From Rugamonas aquatica (GTDB lineage Bacteria; Pseudomonadota; Gammaproteobacteria; Burkholderiales; Burkholderiaceae_D), in assembly GCF_009380215.1 (NCBI RefSeq), contig NZ_WHUG01000001.1:682001-746000 (forward strand): a stretch of DNA of 64,000 bases, given 5' to 3'. The notes beneath the pieces were generated by a model, which did not search any database, was not told the origin of the DNA, and saw only the letters and a program-made list of their open reading frames with translations. Position numbers and translations under genes: made by a program. Below, piece by piece: positions 1-7,706 of the stretch (the stretch's first letter is position 1; the number at the start of each line of letters is the position of its first letter).

Positions 1-2
1 GC

Positions 3-2885
3 GTCCACATCGAATGGGAAAACGCCCACGCCACCCAGTACCTGCTGCAAGTCTCGGACGATAACGCGACCTGGACCACGATCAAGACCGTGGACAACAG
101 CCAGGGCGGCAGCGAAGACTGGACCGGCCTGAGCGGCCAGGGCCGCTACCTGCGCATGAAAGGCATCAAACGTTCGACCAACTACGGTTATTCGATTTTC
201 GAGATCCAGGCCTTCTCCGGCACACCGGTGACGGCGCCGCCCGTCACGCCGCCGGTGGACAATCCGCCGCCGGTGGTCGTCAACCCCAACCAGCCAGGCG
301 TGGCGATCAAGCCCGTCGCCGCGACCTCGTCGCCGGTGGAAAACGGCGGCCTGTCGGCAGCGATGGCGATCGACGGCAAGGCCGCCACGCGCTGGGCCAG
401 CGTCGCCGACGACGGCGCCTGGATACAGTTCGACTTCGGCGCCAAGACCCAGGTCGGCTACATGAAGCTGCAGTGGGAGAACGCCTACGGCAAGCAATAC
501 TCGCTGCGCGTGTCCGACGACGGCCAGAACTGGTCGCAAGTGCGCTACGTCAGCGCCGGCCAGGGCGGCACCGAGGAGTTCTACAACCTCGGCATCAACG
601 CCCGCTACATCCGCCTGCAAGGCGTGGCCCGCGCCACCCAGTACGGCTACTCGCTGTTCGAAGTGGAATTCAAGACGCCGGGCAGCGACAACACGCTGGC
701 CGGCAGCGCCACCTCGCCACTGAAGTATCCGGCCAGCGGCGCCGGCTGGGCGCCCTTGCCCGCCGCCGCGCAGCCGCTGGAAACGCTGCAGTTCACCCTG
801 CCCGACGGCACGCTGGTGACGCGCTTCGGCGCGCGCGGCCTGGCCCGCCACGGCCGCGAACGGGGCGAGGACTGGAACGAGATCGGCTACGGCCCCAACG
901 AGACGGTCGATCCCGCCACCGGCCTGCCGGTCGACAAAGGCCCGGGCAACTACCTGACCTTCGTCTCGAACTACTTCAAGAACCGCAGCTGGGGCGTGGA
1001 GATCATCGACAACAGCCGCGTGCCGGGCGTGACCAAGCCCACGCTGATCGTCAACCAGTACACCACGGTCGACTTCCTGCCGGGCGGCATCGCCTTCTTC
1101 CGCGCCTTCGACCGTCCGGGCGTGACCGGCTATGGCTGGATGGCGCCGGGCGAACTGGTGGACCGCAACGTCTCGATCTGCAAACCGGTGGCCTACCCCG
1201 CCGCCGGCAAGCTGGCCAGCGCGGACGGCTTGAACAACGCCTGCACGCTGCGCATCAAGGAATACCCGGGCCACGGCGACCTCGATGCCAACGGTATGCC
1301 GAACGGTAAGGACGTGAAAGCGCGTCCGCTGGTCGCAGGCGACATCATCGAAGTCTCGCCGTCGATGTTCTCCACCACCGCATCGATGACGGCCAACGGC
1401 GACACCGGCGGCATCCGCTACTACTCCTACGAGTGGACTTACGTGGTCGGCGCAGGCCTCAAGCCTTGGTACGGCGTGCAGCCGCGTTTGAACTCCGTGC
1501 CGCTGCCGGAGGAGACGCTGTCCGGCGGCCAGGGCTCCGTGTCGTACAACTACTCGGACAACGGCGCCTTCATGTTCCAGCAGCCGCACAACAACATCGG
1601 CATGCAGAACATGCAGCGCTTCGTCGAAGGCCGCCGCCTGGTGCACACCAACTTCACCACCGGCGACCACAATGAACCGGGCAACGACCGCTACGCAGCG
1701 GCCGTGGGCTTGCAGGGACAACGCTTCAACCAGTCCGCCTGTATCGCCTGCCACGTCAACAACGGCCGCAGCCCGGCGCCGATCGCCGTCAACCAGAAGC
1801 TCGACGCCATGTCGATCCGGGTGGCGAGCACCAACGCGCAAGGCCAGCAAGTGCCGCACGCGCAGTACGGCACAGCGGTGCAGATGAACGCCTTCTCGGC
1901 CGGTGGCGCACCGCAAAACTGGGGCAACACGGTCAGCGTGGGCGGCTTCGAATCCCGCACCGTCAAGCTGGCCGATGGCGGCGCCGTCGAACTGCGCAAG
2001 CCGACGCTGGCCTTCGAAGGCCCGGTGCCGGACATCTGGTCGCTGCGCGCCGCCCAACCGATGATCGGCACCGGCCTGCTGGAAGCCGTGCCGGAAGCGG
2101 ACATCATCGCCCGCGCCCGCACCGCGCCCGATGCGGACGGCGTGATCGGCGTCGCCAACTATGTGTACGAACCGGAGACCGGCGCCGTGCGCCTGGGCCG
2201 CTTCGGCTGGAAGGCGGCCAAGGCCACGCTGCGCCACCAGGCCAGCGAAGCACTGCTGCTGGATATGTCGGTGACGTCGCCGGTCTATCCCAACCGCGCC
2301 TGCGCCACCGGCCCTGCGGGGTGCGCGGCCGGCGGCACGCAGAAAGGCATCACGGAAGCGGACCTGCAATCGATCTCGCGCTATCTGTCGCTGGTGGCCG
2401 TTCCGGCCCAGCGCAGCATTCCTAGCGGCTTCCCGAAAGGCGTGGCGCCACTGGATGAGCATCGCGTCGATGCGCAGCAGGTCGCCGCAGGTTCCAAGCT
2501 GTTCCAGGGTATGCGCTGCGTGGCCTGCCACACCGCCGAGATGAAGACCGGTTCGGGCCATCTGTTCGCGGAACTGCGCAACCAGACCATCCGTCCCTAC
2601 TCCGACCTGCTGCTGCACGACATGGGCGCAGGCCTGGCGGACAAGTTCGCCGAAGGCCAGGCCAAGGGCGGCATGTGGCGCACCTCGCCGCTGTGGGGCC
2701 TGGGCTACACGGACAAGGTGATGGGCAATAGCAGCAAGGTCGGCTACCTGCACGACGGCCGCGCGCGCAATCTCACGGAAGCCATCATGTGGCACGCCGG
2801 CGAGGCCGACAAATCGCGCCAGCGCTTCGAGAATCTGTCGAAGGCCGACCGCGAAGCGCTGCTGGCGTTCCTGAAGTCCCTGTAA
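3..2885 (+). CDS. Discoidin (F5/8C) plus di-haem oxidoreductase fusion, 5' truncated
   Basis: The frame is open to the left edge, so the start lies outside the window; the first in-frame start, a GTG at 90, falls inside a discoidin-like module. What remains is the end of one F5/8 type C module (to about base 220), a Pro-rich linker (TAPPVTPPVDNPPP), a second such module (about 300-690, with WENAYGKQYSLRVSDD and RYIRLQG), then a long di-haem oxidoreductase domain (DUF1111/thiol-oxidoreductase-like). Haem c motifs are CIACH at 1740-1754 and CVACH at 2517-2531, and the C-terminal LHDGRARNLTEAIMWHAGEA is typical of that family. F5/8C modules usually bind glycans or surfaces, so a secreted redox enzyme anchored on polymer or cell surface is inferred. 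Substrate is unknown. Confidence 0.85.
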   Translation, partial: VHIEWENAHATQYLLQVSDDNATWTTIKTVDNSQGGSEDWTGLSGQGRYLRMKGIKRSTNYGYSIFEIQAFSGTPVTAPPVTPPVDNPPPVVVNPNQPGVAIKPVAATSSPVENGGLSAAMAIDGKAATRWASVADDGAWIQFDFGAKTQVGYMKLQWENAYGKQYSLRVSDDGQNWSQVRYVSAGQGGTEEFYNLGINARYIRLQGVARATQYGYSLFEVEFKTPGSDNTLAGSATSPLKYPASGAGWAPLPAAAQPLETLQFTLPDGTLVTRFGARGLARHGRERGEDWNEIGYGPNETVDPATGLPVDKGPGNYLTFVSNYFKNRSWGVEIIDNSRVPGVTKPTLIVNQYTTVDFLPGGIAFFRAFDRPGVTGYGWMAPGELVDRNVSICKPVAYPAAGKLASADGLNNACTLRIKEYPGHGDLDANGMPNGKDVKARPLVAGDIIEVSPSMFSTTASMTANGDTGGIRYYSYEWTYVVGAGLKPWYGVQPRLNSVPLPEETLSGGQGSVSYNYSDNGAFMFQQPHNNIGMQNMQRFVEGRRLVHTNFTTGDHNEPGNDRYAAAVGLQGQRFNQSACIACHVNNGRSPAPIAVNQKLDAMSIRVASTNAQGQQVPHAQYGTAVQMNAFSAGGAPQNWGNTVSVGGFESRTVKLADGGAVELRKPTLAFEGPVPDIWSLRAAQPMIGTGLLEAVPEADIIARARTAPDADGVIGVANYVYEPETGAVRLGRFGWKAAKATLRHQASEALLLDMSVTSPVYPNRACATGPAGCAAGGTQKGITEADLQSISRYLSLVAVPAQRSIPSGFPKGVAPLDEHRVDAQQVAAGSKLFQGMRCVACHTAEMKTGSGHLFAELRNQTIRPYSDLLLHDMGAGLADKFAEGQAKGGMWRTSPLWGLGYTDKVMGNSSKVGYLHDGRARNLTEAIMWHAGEADKSRQRFENLSKADREALLAFLKSL

Positions 2886-2900
2886 TGGCGGCAGCCGCCG

Positions 2901-3803
2901 TCAGATCGCTGTCGGCGGCTGTTGCGATGTCAGGATGGCGGCGGCCAGTATGGCGCCGAGCAGCAGCACCGTCTCTATCTTCAACGCCAGCCGCACCACC
3001 GCGACGCCTGCCGGCGATCGCGACGCGGCCGGCAAACCGATGAATTTGTTGTAGCCGCCAATGCCGACGGCTACCAGCACCAATGCCACTTTGCTCAGCA
3101 AGGTAATGCCGTAAACGGTATAAATCAAATTCCCGGCGGTGCCGACGCGGTGCCAGCCGCTGTACATCCCCGTGATCGCGATGGCCGCCAGCGCTGCCGT
3201 TGCGGCATGCGACATCCAGCCCAGGTAGCGATTCAGCGCATCCGCCTCCCAGCGCACCGGCAACACCAGCCAGCCCGAAACCGCCACCACGCCCGCCCAG
3301 ACGGAGATGGCCGACAGATGGATGGCCTCCGCCGCCATGGGCAGCGACCAAAGCCCCTGCTCGCCCGCGTGGCCCATTGATGAACGGGTGACGGCAAACA
3401 TGCCCATGGCCAGCAGCACCGCCAGTTCGCCAGCCAGAGGCAGGCGTCGCCGAACGCTGCGCAGGGCCATCGCCACCGCCAGCGCCGCGATGGCGACGCA
3501 ACCGGACCAACCGTAGGCGGTGGTTGTCGCCATCATCCAGAACATGCCGCAAGCCTCGCGCAGGCCGGTACCGCCCATGACGGCGGTGGCGGCCAGCAGC
3601 GACAACCCGCCGGCAGCGATGGCGACGCCGGCCGCCAGCATATCCAGCATGCGCATCCGCGCTTCGAAAGCAGCCGGACGGCCTGCGCCAGCCGGCAGCC
3701 AAAGCCGCGCGCACCAGGAGCCGGCCAGCCAGCTAAAGCCGCAGTTGAGCAGGAACGCCGAGCCGACTTGCAGCAGCCAGACGGCATCGACATCCGCTTC
3801 CAC
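2901..3803 (-). CDS. copD: Copper resistance protein CopD-like membrane protein
   Basis: A 300-residue, strongly hydrophobic protein with about eight predicted membrane segments, matching the CopD/PcoD family that works with periplasmic CopC in copper uptake or handling. Conserved-looking features include MGHAGEQG, AAEAIHLSAISVWAG and the C-terminal YNKF segment, where family members carry metal-binding His residues. It starts with GTG, and that start overlaps the copC stop by one base (TAGTG), so the two are translationally coupled. It is the last gene of a six-gene minus-strand copper operon. Its end is 15 bases from the end of the convergent di-haem gene. Confidence 0.85.
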   Translation of the reverse strand: MEADVDAVWLLQVGSAFLLNCGFSWLAGSWCARLWLPAGAGRPAAFEARMRMLDMLAAGVAIAAGGLSLLAATAVMGGTGLREACGMFWMMATTTAYGWSGCVAIAALAVAMALRSVRRRLPLAGELAVLLAMGMFAVTRSSMGHAGEQGLWSLPMAAEAIHLSAISVWAGVVAVSGWLVLPVRWEADALNRYLGWMSHAATAALAAIAITGMYSGWHRVGTAGNLIYTVYGITLLSKVALVLVAVGIGGYNKFIGLPAASRSPAGVAVVRLALKIETVLLLGAILAAAILTSQQPPTAI

Positions 3804-4186
3804 TATTTGACCGTGAAGGTGAATCCGCCCTTGCGGCGATGTCCGTCAGGGCCGGCCACCGCCCAGCCTACCGTGTACACACCGGCAGACAACGGTGGCA
3901 CGACCAGCCGCAGGATCGCGGGATTGCCCGCGTCCACGGTGGCCTTGACCTTGTCGGACAAGGCTCCCGCAAGCACATGGCCGGCGGCGCCTGTCAGCGT
4001 AATGCTGCTGAACGCCGGTTCGACCTTCTCATTGAACGTTAGTGCGATCTCTTTCGGTGCCGCGTCCAGCACGGCGTTGGCCGCCGGGTTGGAGCTCTTC
4101 AAGCTGGCGTGTGCGGCGGCGATGGGTGCCGACAGCGTCGCCACCGCGACAACGGCGGCGGCGACCAAGGTATGCAAAGTCTTCAT
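3803..4186 (-). CDS. copC: Periplasmic copper-binding protein CopC
   Basis: A 127-residue protein with a signal peptide (MKTLHTLVAAAVVAVATLSAPIAAA) predicted to be cut before HASLKSSNP, which leaves a histidine as residue 1 of the mature protein, as in Cu(II)-binding CopC proteins. The C-terminal GPDGHRRKGGFTFTV carries the Asp-x-His pair that completes the Cu(II) site in this family. The Met-rich Cu(I) loop of classical PcoC is absent, so it is probably a Cu(II)-only form. It lies between the multicopper oxidase (11-base gap) and copD (1-base overlap). Confidence 0.9.
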   Translation of the reverse strand: MKTLHTLVAAAVVAVATLSAPIAAAHASLKSSNPAANAVLDAAPKEIALTFNEKVEPAFSSITLTGAAGHVLAGALSDKVKATVDAGNPAILRLVVPPLSAGVYTVGWAVAGPDGHRRKGGFTFTVK

Positions 4187-4197
4187 GTGTGTTCTCC

Positions 4198-5589
4198 TTA
4201 ATGGCCGCTATGCCCGCTGGGTTTGCGCACCGTGAGTTCAACGTCCGGCGGGTTCACGGCCGGCATGGACTGGCCACCGGCGGTGTACTTGCGCGCCGGT
4301 TCGGGCAAGGCGCCGGTCCACTCATAGGCCAGCGTGCCGGGTGGATGCTTGTACCAGCCAGGGTCCGTGTAGTCGCCGCGCTTCTGCTCCTTGCGCACTT
4401 TGACCACGGTGAACATGCCGCCCATGTCCACGCCGCCAAACGGGCCTTCGCCCGTCATCATCGGCAGCGTGTTCTCCGGCAGCGCCATCTGCATGCCGCC
4501 CATGGCGCCGCCCTTGTCACCCATGGTCATATAGTCCGGCACGATCTTGTTGATCTTCTCGGCGATGCCGCGATGGTCCACGCCTATCATGGTCGGCACG
4601 TTGTGGCCCATGGCGTTCATCGTGTGGTGCGATTTGTGGCAGTGGAAGGCCCAGTCGCCCGGATCGGTGGCGACGAATTCAATCGCCCGCATCTGGCCGA
4701 CGGCGATATCGGTCGTCACCTCCGGCCAGCGCGACGCCGGTGGCGTCCAGCCGCCATCGGTGCCGGTGACGAAGAACTCGTGGCCGTGGATGTGCACCGG
4801 ATGGTTGGTCATCGTCAGGTTGCCGACGCGGATACGCACCTTGTCGCCCTGCCGCACCGGCATGGAGTCGATGCCGGGGAAGACGCGGCTGTTGAAGGTC
4901 CACAGGTTAAAGTCCAGCATGGTATTGGTCTTCGGCGTGTAGCTGCCCGGGTCGATGTCGTAGGCATTCAGCAGGAAGACGAAGTCGCGGTCCACCGCGA
5001 ACTGCGTGTGATCCTTGGGATGCGTGACCCAGAAGCCCATCATGCCCATCGCCATCTGCGTCATCTCATCCGCATGGGGGTGGTACATGAAGGTGCCGGG
5101 ACGCCTGGCGACGAATTCGTAGACGAAGGTCTTGCCGGGTGCGATGCCGGGCTGCGTCAGGCCGGTGACGCCGTCCATGCCGTTCGGCAGGCGCTGGCCG
5201 TGCCAGTGCACGCTGGTGTGTTCCGGCAGCTTGTTGGTGACGAAGATGCGCACGCGGTCGCCCTCGACCACCTCGATGGTCGGGCCGGGCGATTGCCCGT
5301 TGTAGCCCCACAGATTGGCCTTCATGCCGGGCGCCATTTCGCGCACCACCGGCTCGGCGATCAGGTGGAATTCCTTGACGCCGTTATTCATCCGCCACGG
5401 CAGCGACCAGCCGTTCAGCGTCACCACAGGGTTGAACGGACGGCCGTTGGACGGCAGCGGCGGCACGTGGGTGTCGGCGTTATCCATGGTCATCGCCTCC
5501 GGCAGCGTGGCCGCACCGGCCTTGCTGACGGCGGCCGCGCTGACCGCGACGGCGCCAGCGCCCTTGAAGAAGTCTCTACGTGAAATCAT
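4198..5589 (-). CDS. copA: Tat-exported multicopper oxidase (CopA-type)
   Basis: A 463-residue laccase-type multicopper oxidase. The N-terminus MISRRDFFKGAGAVAVSAAA is a twin-arginine signal, as expected for an enzyme folded with copper before export. Copper motifs are complete: HWHG (H128, H130), HPHAD (H170, H172), HPVHIHGH (H263, H266, H268) and HCHKSHHTMNAM, where C317 and H322 plus M327 form the type-1 site. Met-rich stretches (TQMAMGMM, GGAMGGMQM, DMGGM) and a terminal HSGH resemble cuprous oxidases. It probably oxidises Cu(I) in the periplasm. The start overlaps the stop of the upstream TolC-like gene by four bases (ATGA). It is shorter than classical PcoA (about 600 residues). Confidence 0.9.
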   Translation of the reverse strand: MISRRDFFKGAGAVAVSAAAVSKAGAATLPEAMTMDNADTHVPPLPSNGRPFNPVVTLNGWSLPWRMNNGVKEFHLIAEPVVREMAPGMKANLWGYNGQSPGPTIEVVEGDRVRIFVTNKLPEHTSVHWHGQRLPNGMDGVTGLTQPGIAPGKTFVYEFVARRPGTFMYHPHADEMTQMAMGMMGFWVTHPKDHTQFAVDRDFVFLLNAYDIDPGSYTPKTNTMLDFNLWTFNSRVFPGIDSMPVRQGDKVRIRVGNLTMTNHPVHIHGHEFFVTGTDGGWTPPASRWPEVTTDIAVGQMRAIEFVATDPGDWAFHCHKSHHTMNAMGHNVPTMIGVDHRGIAEKINKIVPDYMTMGDKGGAMGGMQMALPENTLPMMTGEGPFGGVDMGGMFTVVKVRKEQKRGDYTDPGWYKHPPGTLAYEWTGALPEPARKYTAGGQSMPAVNPPDVELTVRKPSGHSGH

Positions 5590-6944
5590 GGGGTGGTCCT
5601 TGTTTCGTTGGCGCTGCCGCCGTTGACGGCGGTGTGCAGCCGGGTTTCCGCGATCCAGAAATCGCGCTGTGTTTCGATGGCGGTGTTGACGCTGTTGAGC
5701 TGTTCGCGCGAGTCGGCCAGCAGCTCGAAGACGCTGGCCAGCATGCCGTTGTAGCGCAGCAGTACCTCGTCCGAGATCTTTTTACGCAGCGGTACCACGT
5801 CGTCGCGGTAATGGCGGGCGATGTCGTAGGTGGTACGGTAGGACGAATACGCCTCGCGCACTTCCGAACGGGCCCGCACCGCCGTGTCGGTGGTGCGGTG
5901 CACGGACTGCATGTACTGCGCCTGCGCCCGTGCGACCTTGGCGCTGCCCCAGTCGAAGATCGGCAGTTCGAACGAGACCTGATAGCCGTTCTCACGCGGC
6001 TTGCCGGTGCTGCTCTTGTTGGCGTAGCCGGCGTCGAACACATTGATAAAGCCGGTGGCTTTGGTCAGGCCGAGGGCGTCGGCCGTGGCTTCGGTATCGC
6101 GGCGCGCGGCCTGCATGTCCAGGCGCTGCGTCAGCGCTTGTGCTTCGGCGTCGTTCATTTCCTGCGGCTGCGGCGGCAGATCGGGCAGCCGGTCCGGCAG
6201 CGCAAAGTTCTGCTGCTCGCCCCAGAGGCCGAGAAGACGTATCAGCTGCTCGCGCGAGGCGGTAGCTTCATGGCGGCTGCGGGCCAGCTGCGTCAACGCA
6301 TCCTGGTAGAAGGCGCGCTCGCGGGCCTGATCCAGTTTGCTCCAGTTGCCCACCTTAGCCATTTTTTCCGCCAGTTCGGACGAGGCGTCTACGGCCACGC
6401 GCACCTGCTCGGCGAAGGCCGCCGATTGGGCCGCAGCCACGGCGGTGAAGTAAGCACGGCGCGTGTCGGCCGCCAGTTGAACCGCCTGGGCTGCGGCCTG
6501 CAGCTTGGCCTGTTCGAAACGGCGTCCTTCGATGCGCGAGCGCGCGGGTAAAGTCAGCAAGCCGGCGATATCGAACGTGACGCTGCGGTCGATTTCGGTC
6601 TCGCTGCCTCCACGGATGCGGCCAAAGCCCAGGCTGGGATTGCGCATGCGGCCCGATTGAACGAACTCCGCCTCCGACACGCCCAGCTCCGCCAGCGAGG
6701 CCTTCAGCGCGGGGCTGTTCAGCAGCGCTATCTGGACTGCGCTTTCCGGGGTCAAAGGCTGCGCCAGCAGCGCGCGGACTTGCTGGCTGTTGTCAGCGTC
6801 GCGGGACAAGCTGGCCGGCTGGCCGATGCGTTCCTGCGTCAAGCGGGAGACAGCGGCCAGGCCGCCGTCGTTGGACAGGCTGGCGCAGCCTGCCAGCAGC
6901 ATGGCGGACAATCCTGCCGCAGCCGTCTTGGGTAATCGTGCCAT
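5586..6944 (-). CDS. TolC-family outer-membrane lipoprotein (CusC-like)
   Basis: A 452-residue outer-membrane efflux protein with a lipoprotein signal and lipobox LLAGC (C20). The two TolC repeats are visible as paired helical regions, with an ALLNSPALKASLAELGVSEAEFVQSG segment typical of the family. Such proteins form the outer-membrane duct for CusCBA-like RND pumps, but no RND or membrane-fusion gene lies nearby, so the partner must be encoded elsewhere or the protein works alone. Placement in the copper operon implies a role in exporting copper from the periplasm. The downstream oxidase start overlaps its stop. Confidence 0.85.
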   Translation of the reverse strand: MARLPKTAAAGLSAMLLAGCASLSNDGGLAAVSRLTQERIGQPASLSRDADNSQQVRALLAQPLTPESAVQIALLNSPALKASLAELGVSEAEFVQSGRMRNPSLGFGRIRGGSETEIDRSVTFDIAGLLTLPARSRIEGRRFEQAKLQAAAQAVQLAADTRRAYFTAVAAAQSAAFAEQVRVAVDASSELAEKMAKVGNWSKLDQARERAFYQDALTQLARSRHEATASREQLIRLLGLWGEQQNFALPDRLPDLPPQPQEMNDAEAQALTQRLDMQAARRDTEATADALGLTKATGFINVFDAGYANKSSTGKPRENGYQVSFELPIFDWGSAKVARAQAQYMQSVHRTTDTAVRARSEVREAYSSYRTTYDIARHYRDDVVPLRKKISDEVLLRYNGMLASVFELLADSREQLNSVNTAIETQRDFWIAETRLHTAVNGGSANETRTTP

Positions 6945-6945
6945 G

Positions 6946-7242
6946 TTATTGGCCTTTCATGTGCTGGTGATGACCCTTGTGCGGGTCTTCGCTGGTCTCG
7001 GCCTTGGGCATATCCATCTGCATGGCGTGGCCCGGCTGGGCGGCAAGCTCGCGGTTGGCCTGCAGCCAGACCTTGTCCGGCGTGGCGGCGGCTTCCTGGG
7101 TGGGACGAACATCGGCAAAAGCCGAACGGTATGCTGGCGATGGCACCTTGGCATCCGCGTCCTGCGCTTTGGGCGCGGATTGGGCGAATGCATACACAGG
7201 CGCGCAGGCTACTGCCAGCAGCAGTATGCGAAAGCGATTCAT
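6946..7242 (-). CDS. Small secreted His/Met-rich protein of the copper operon
   Basis: The frame can be read further upstream, but the credible start is the ATG at 7242, which gives a 98-residue protein with a clean signal peptide (MNRFRILLLAVACAPVYAFA). The mature part is hydrophilic and ends in a metal-ligand-rich tail, GHAMQMDMPKAETSEDPHKG followed by HHQHMKGQ. His and Met at this density suggest Cu(I)/Cu(II) binding, possibly as a periplasmic chaperone or buffer. It lies one base upstream of the TolC-like lipoprotein. I recognise no named family. Function is inferred from composition and context only. Confidence 0.7.
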   Translation of the reverse strand: MNRFRILLLAVACAPVYAFAQSAPKAQDADAKVPSPAYRSAFADVRPTQEAAATPDKVWLQANRELAAQPGHAMQMDMPKAETSEDPHKGHHQHMKGQ

Positions 7243-7295
7243 GGAATTCCTTAAAAATGGCGGATACGCGGGCAAGCCCGCAGCTTCGGCAAATC

Positions 7296-7640
7296 TCAGG
7301 AAAGGCGGGGCGGACGCTCCAGCGTGGCGGGAATGTACGCGGTCATCGCGGGTTCTGGCGCGCTGAAGCCCGCGCCGGAAAACCCCGCAGGCAGCACGAC
7401 GGCGGGCACGCCGGGTGGCGCGGACGCGCCCACGCAACTGGCGCAATGGCTGCATTTTCCATGCGCGCCCGACGCCTGGTCAGGCTTGGCCGGCGCGCAG
7501 TGCTCCGTTTGGACAGCCGGCTGGCTGACCAAACGCATGGGCGCCGTCACCGTATCGCACGGAACCAAGGCAACAGCTACCCCTTGCAGCGGCAAGGCTG
7601 TTATCAAAATCCAGAGCAGGAAGCGGATGAATGGACGCAT
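7296..7640 (-). CDS. DUF2946-like small Cys-rich protein, first gene of copper operon
   Basis: The start chosen is the ATG at 7640, directly downstream of the MerR-type promoter; longer frames would run through that promoter. The product is 114 residues: one N-terminal hydrophobic segment (FLLWILITALPLQGVAVAL), then a Cys/His cluster HCAPAK...HGKCSHCASCVG and a Pro/Ala-rich tail. The layout resembles DUF2946 proteins found beside copper-resistance genes. The CxxC and His residues could bind Cu(I) at the periplasmic face. As promoter-proximal gene it should be the most strongly induced product of the operon. Biochemical function is unknown. Confidence 0.65.
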   Translation of the reverse strand: MRPFIRFLLWILITALPLQGVAVALVPCDTVTAPMRLVSQPAVQTEHCAPAKPDQASGAHGKCSHCASCVGASAPPGVPAVVLPAGFSGAGFSAPEPAMTAYIPATLERPPRLS

Positions 7641-7650
7641 AGTGGCCTGA

Positions 7651-7681
7651 ATCTTACACCTTCCCACAGAGGTAAGGTCAA
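7651..7681 (-). promoter_or_regulatory. MerR/CueR-type copper-responsive promoter and operator
   Basis: Reading the minus strand, -35 TTGACC (7676-7681) and -10 TAAGAT (7651-7656) are separated by 19 bases, the over-long spacer characteristic of MerR-family promoters. Inside the spacer is the dyad ACCTTACC-N5-GGGAAGGT (7658-7678; one mismatch), close to known CueR operators. It sits 11 bases upstream of the first copper-operon start. The regulator gene is not in the window. Confidence 0.8.
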
Positions 7682-7706
7682 GCGACTTTTGTGCTAGAGT
7701 CCCCGC

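Noticed and set aside
4042-5583. A 513-codon open frame opposite the multicopper oxidase
   Set aside because: Its His/Arg/Val-rich sequence is the reverse image of the oxidase's copper motifs; no independent support.
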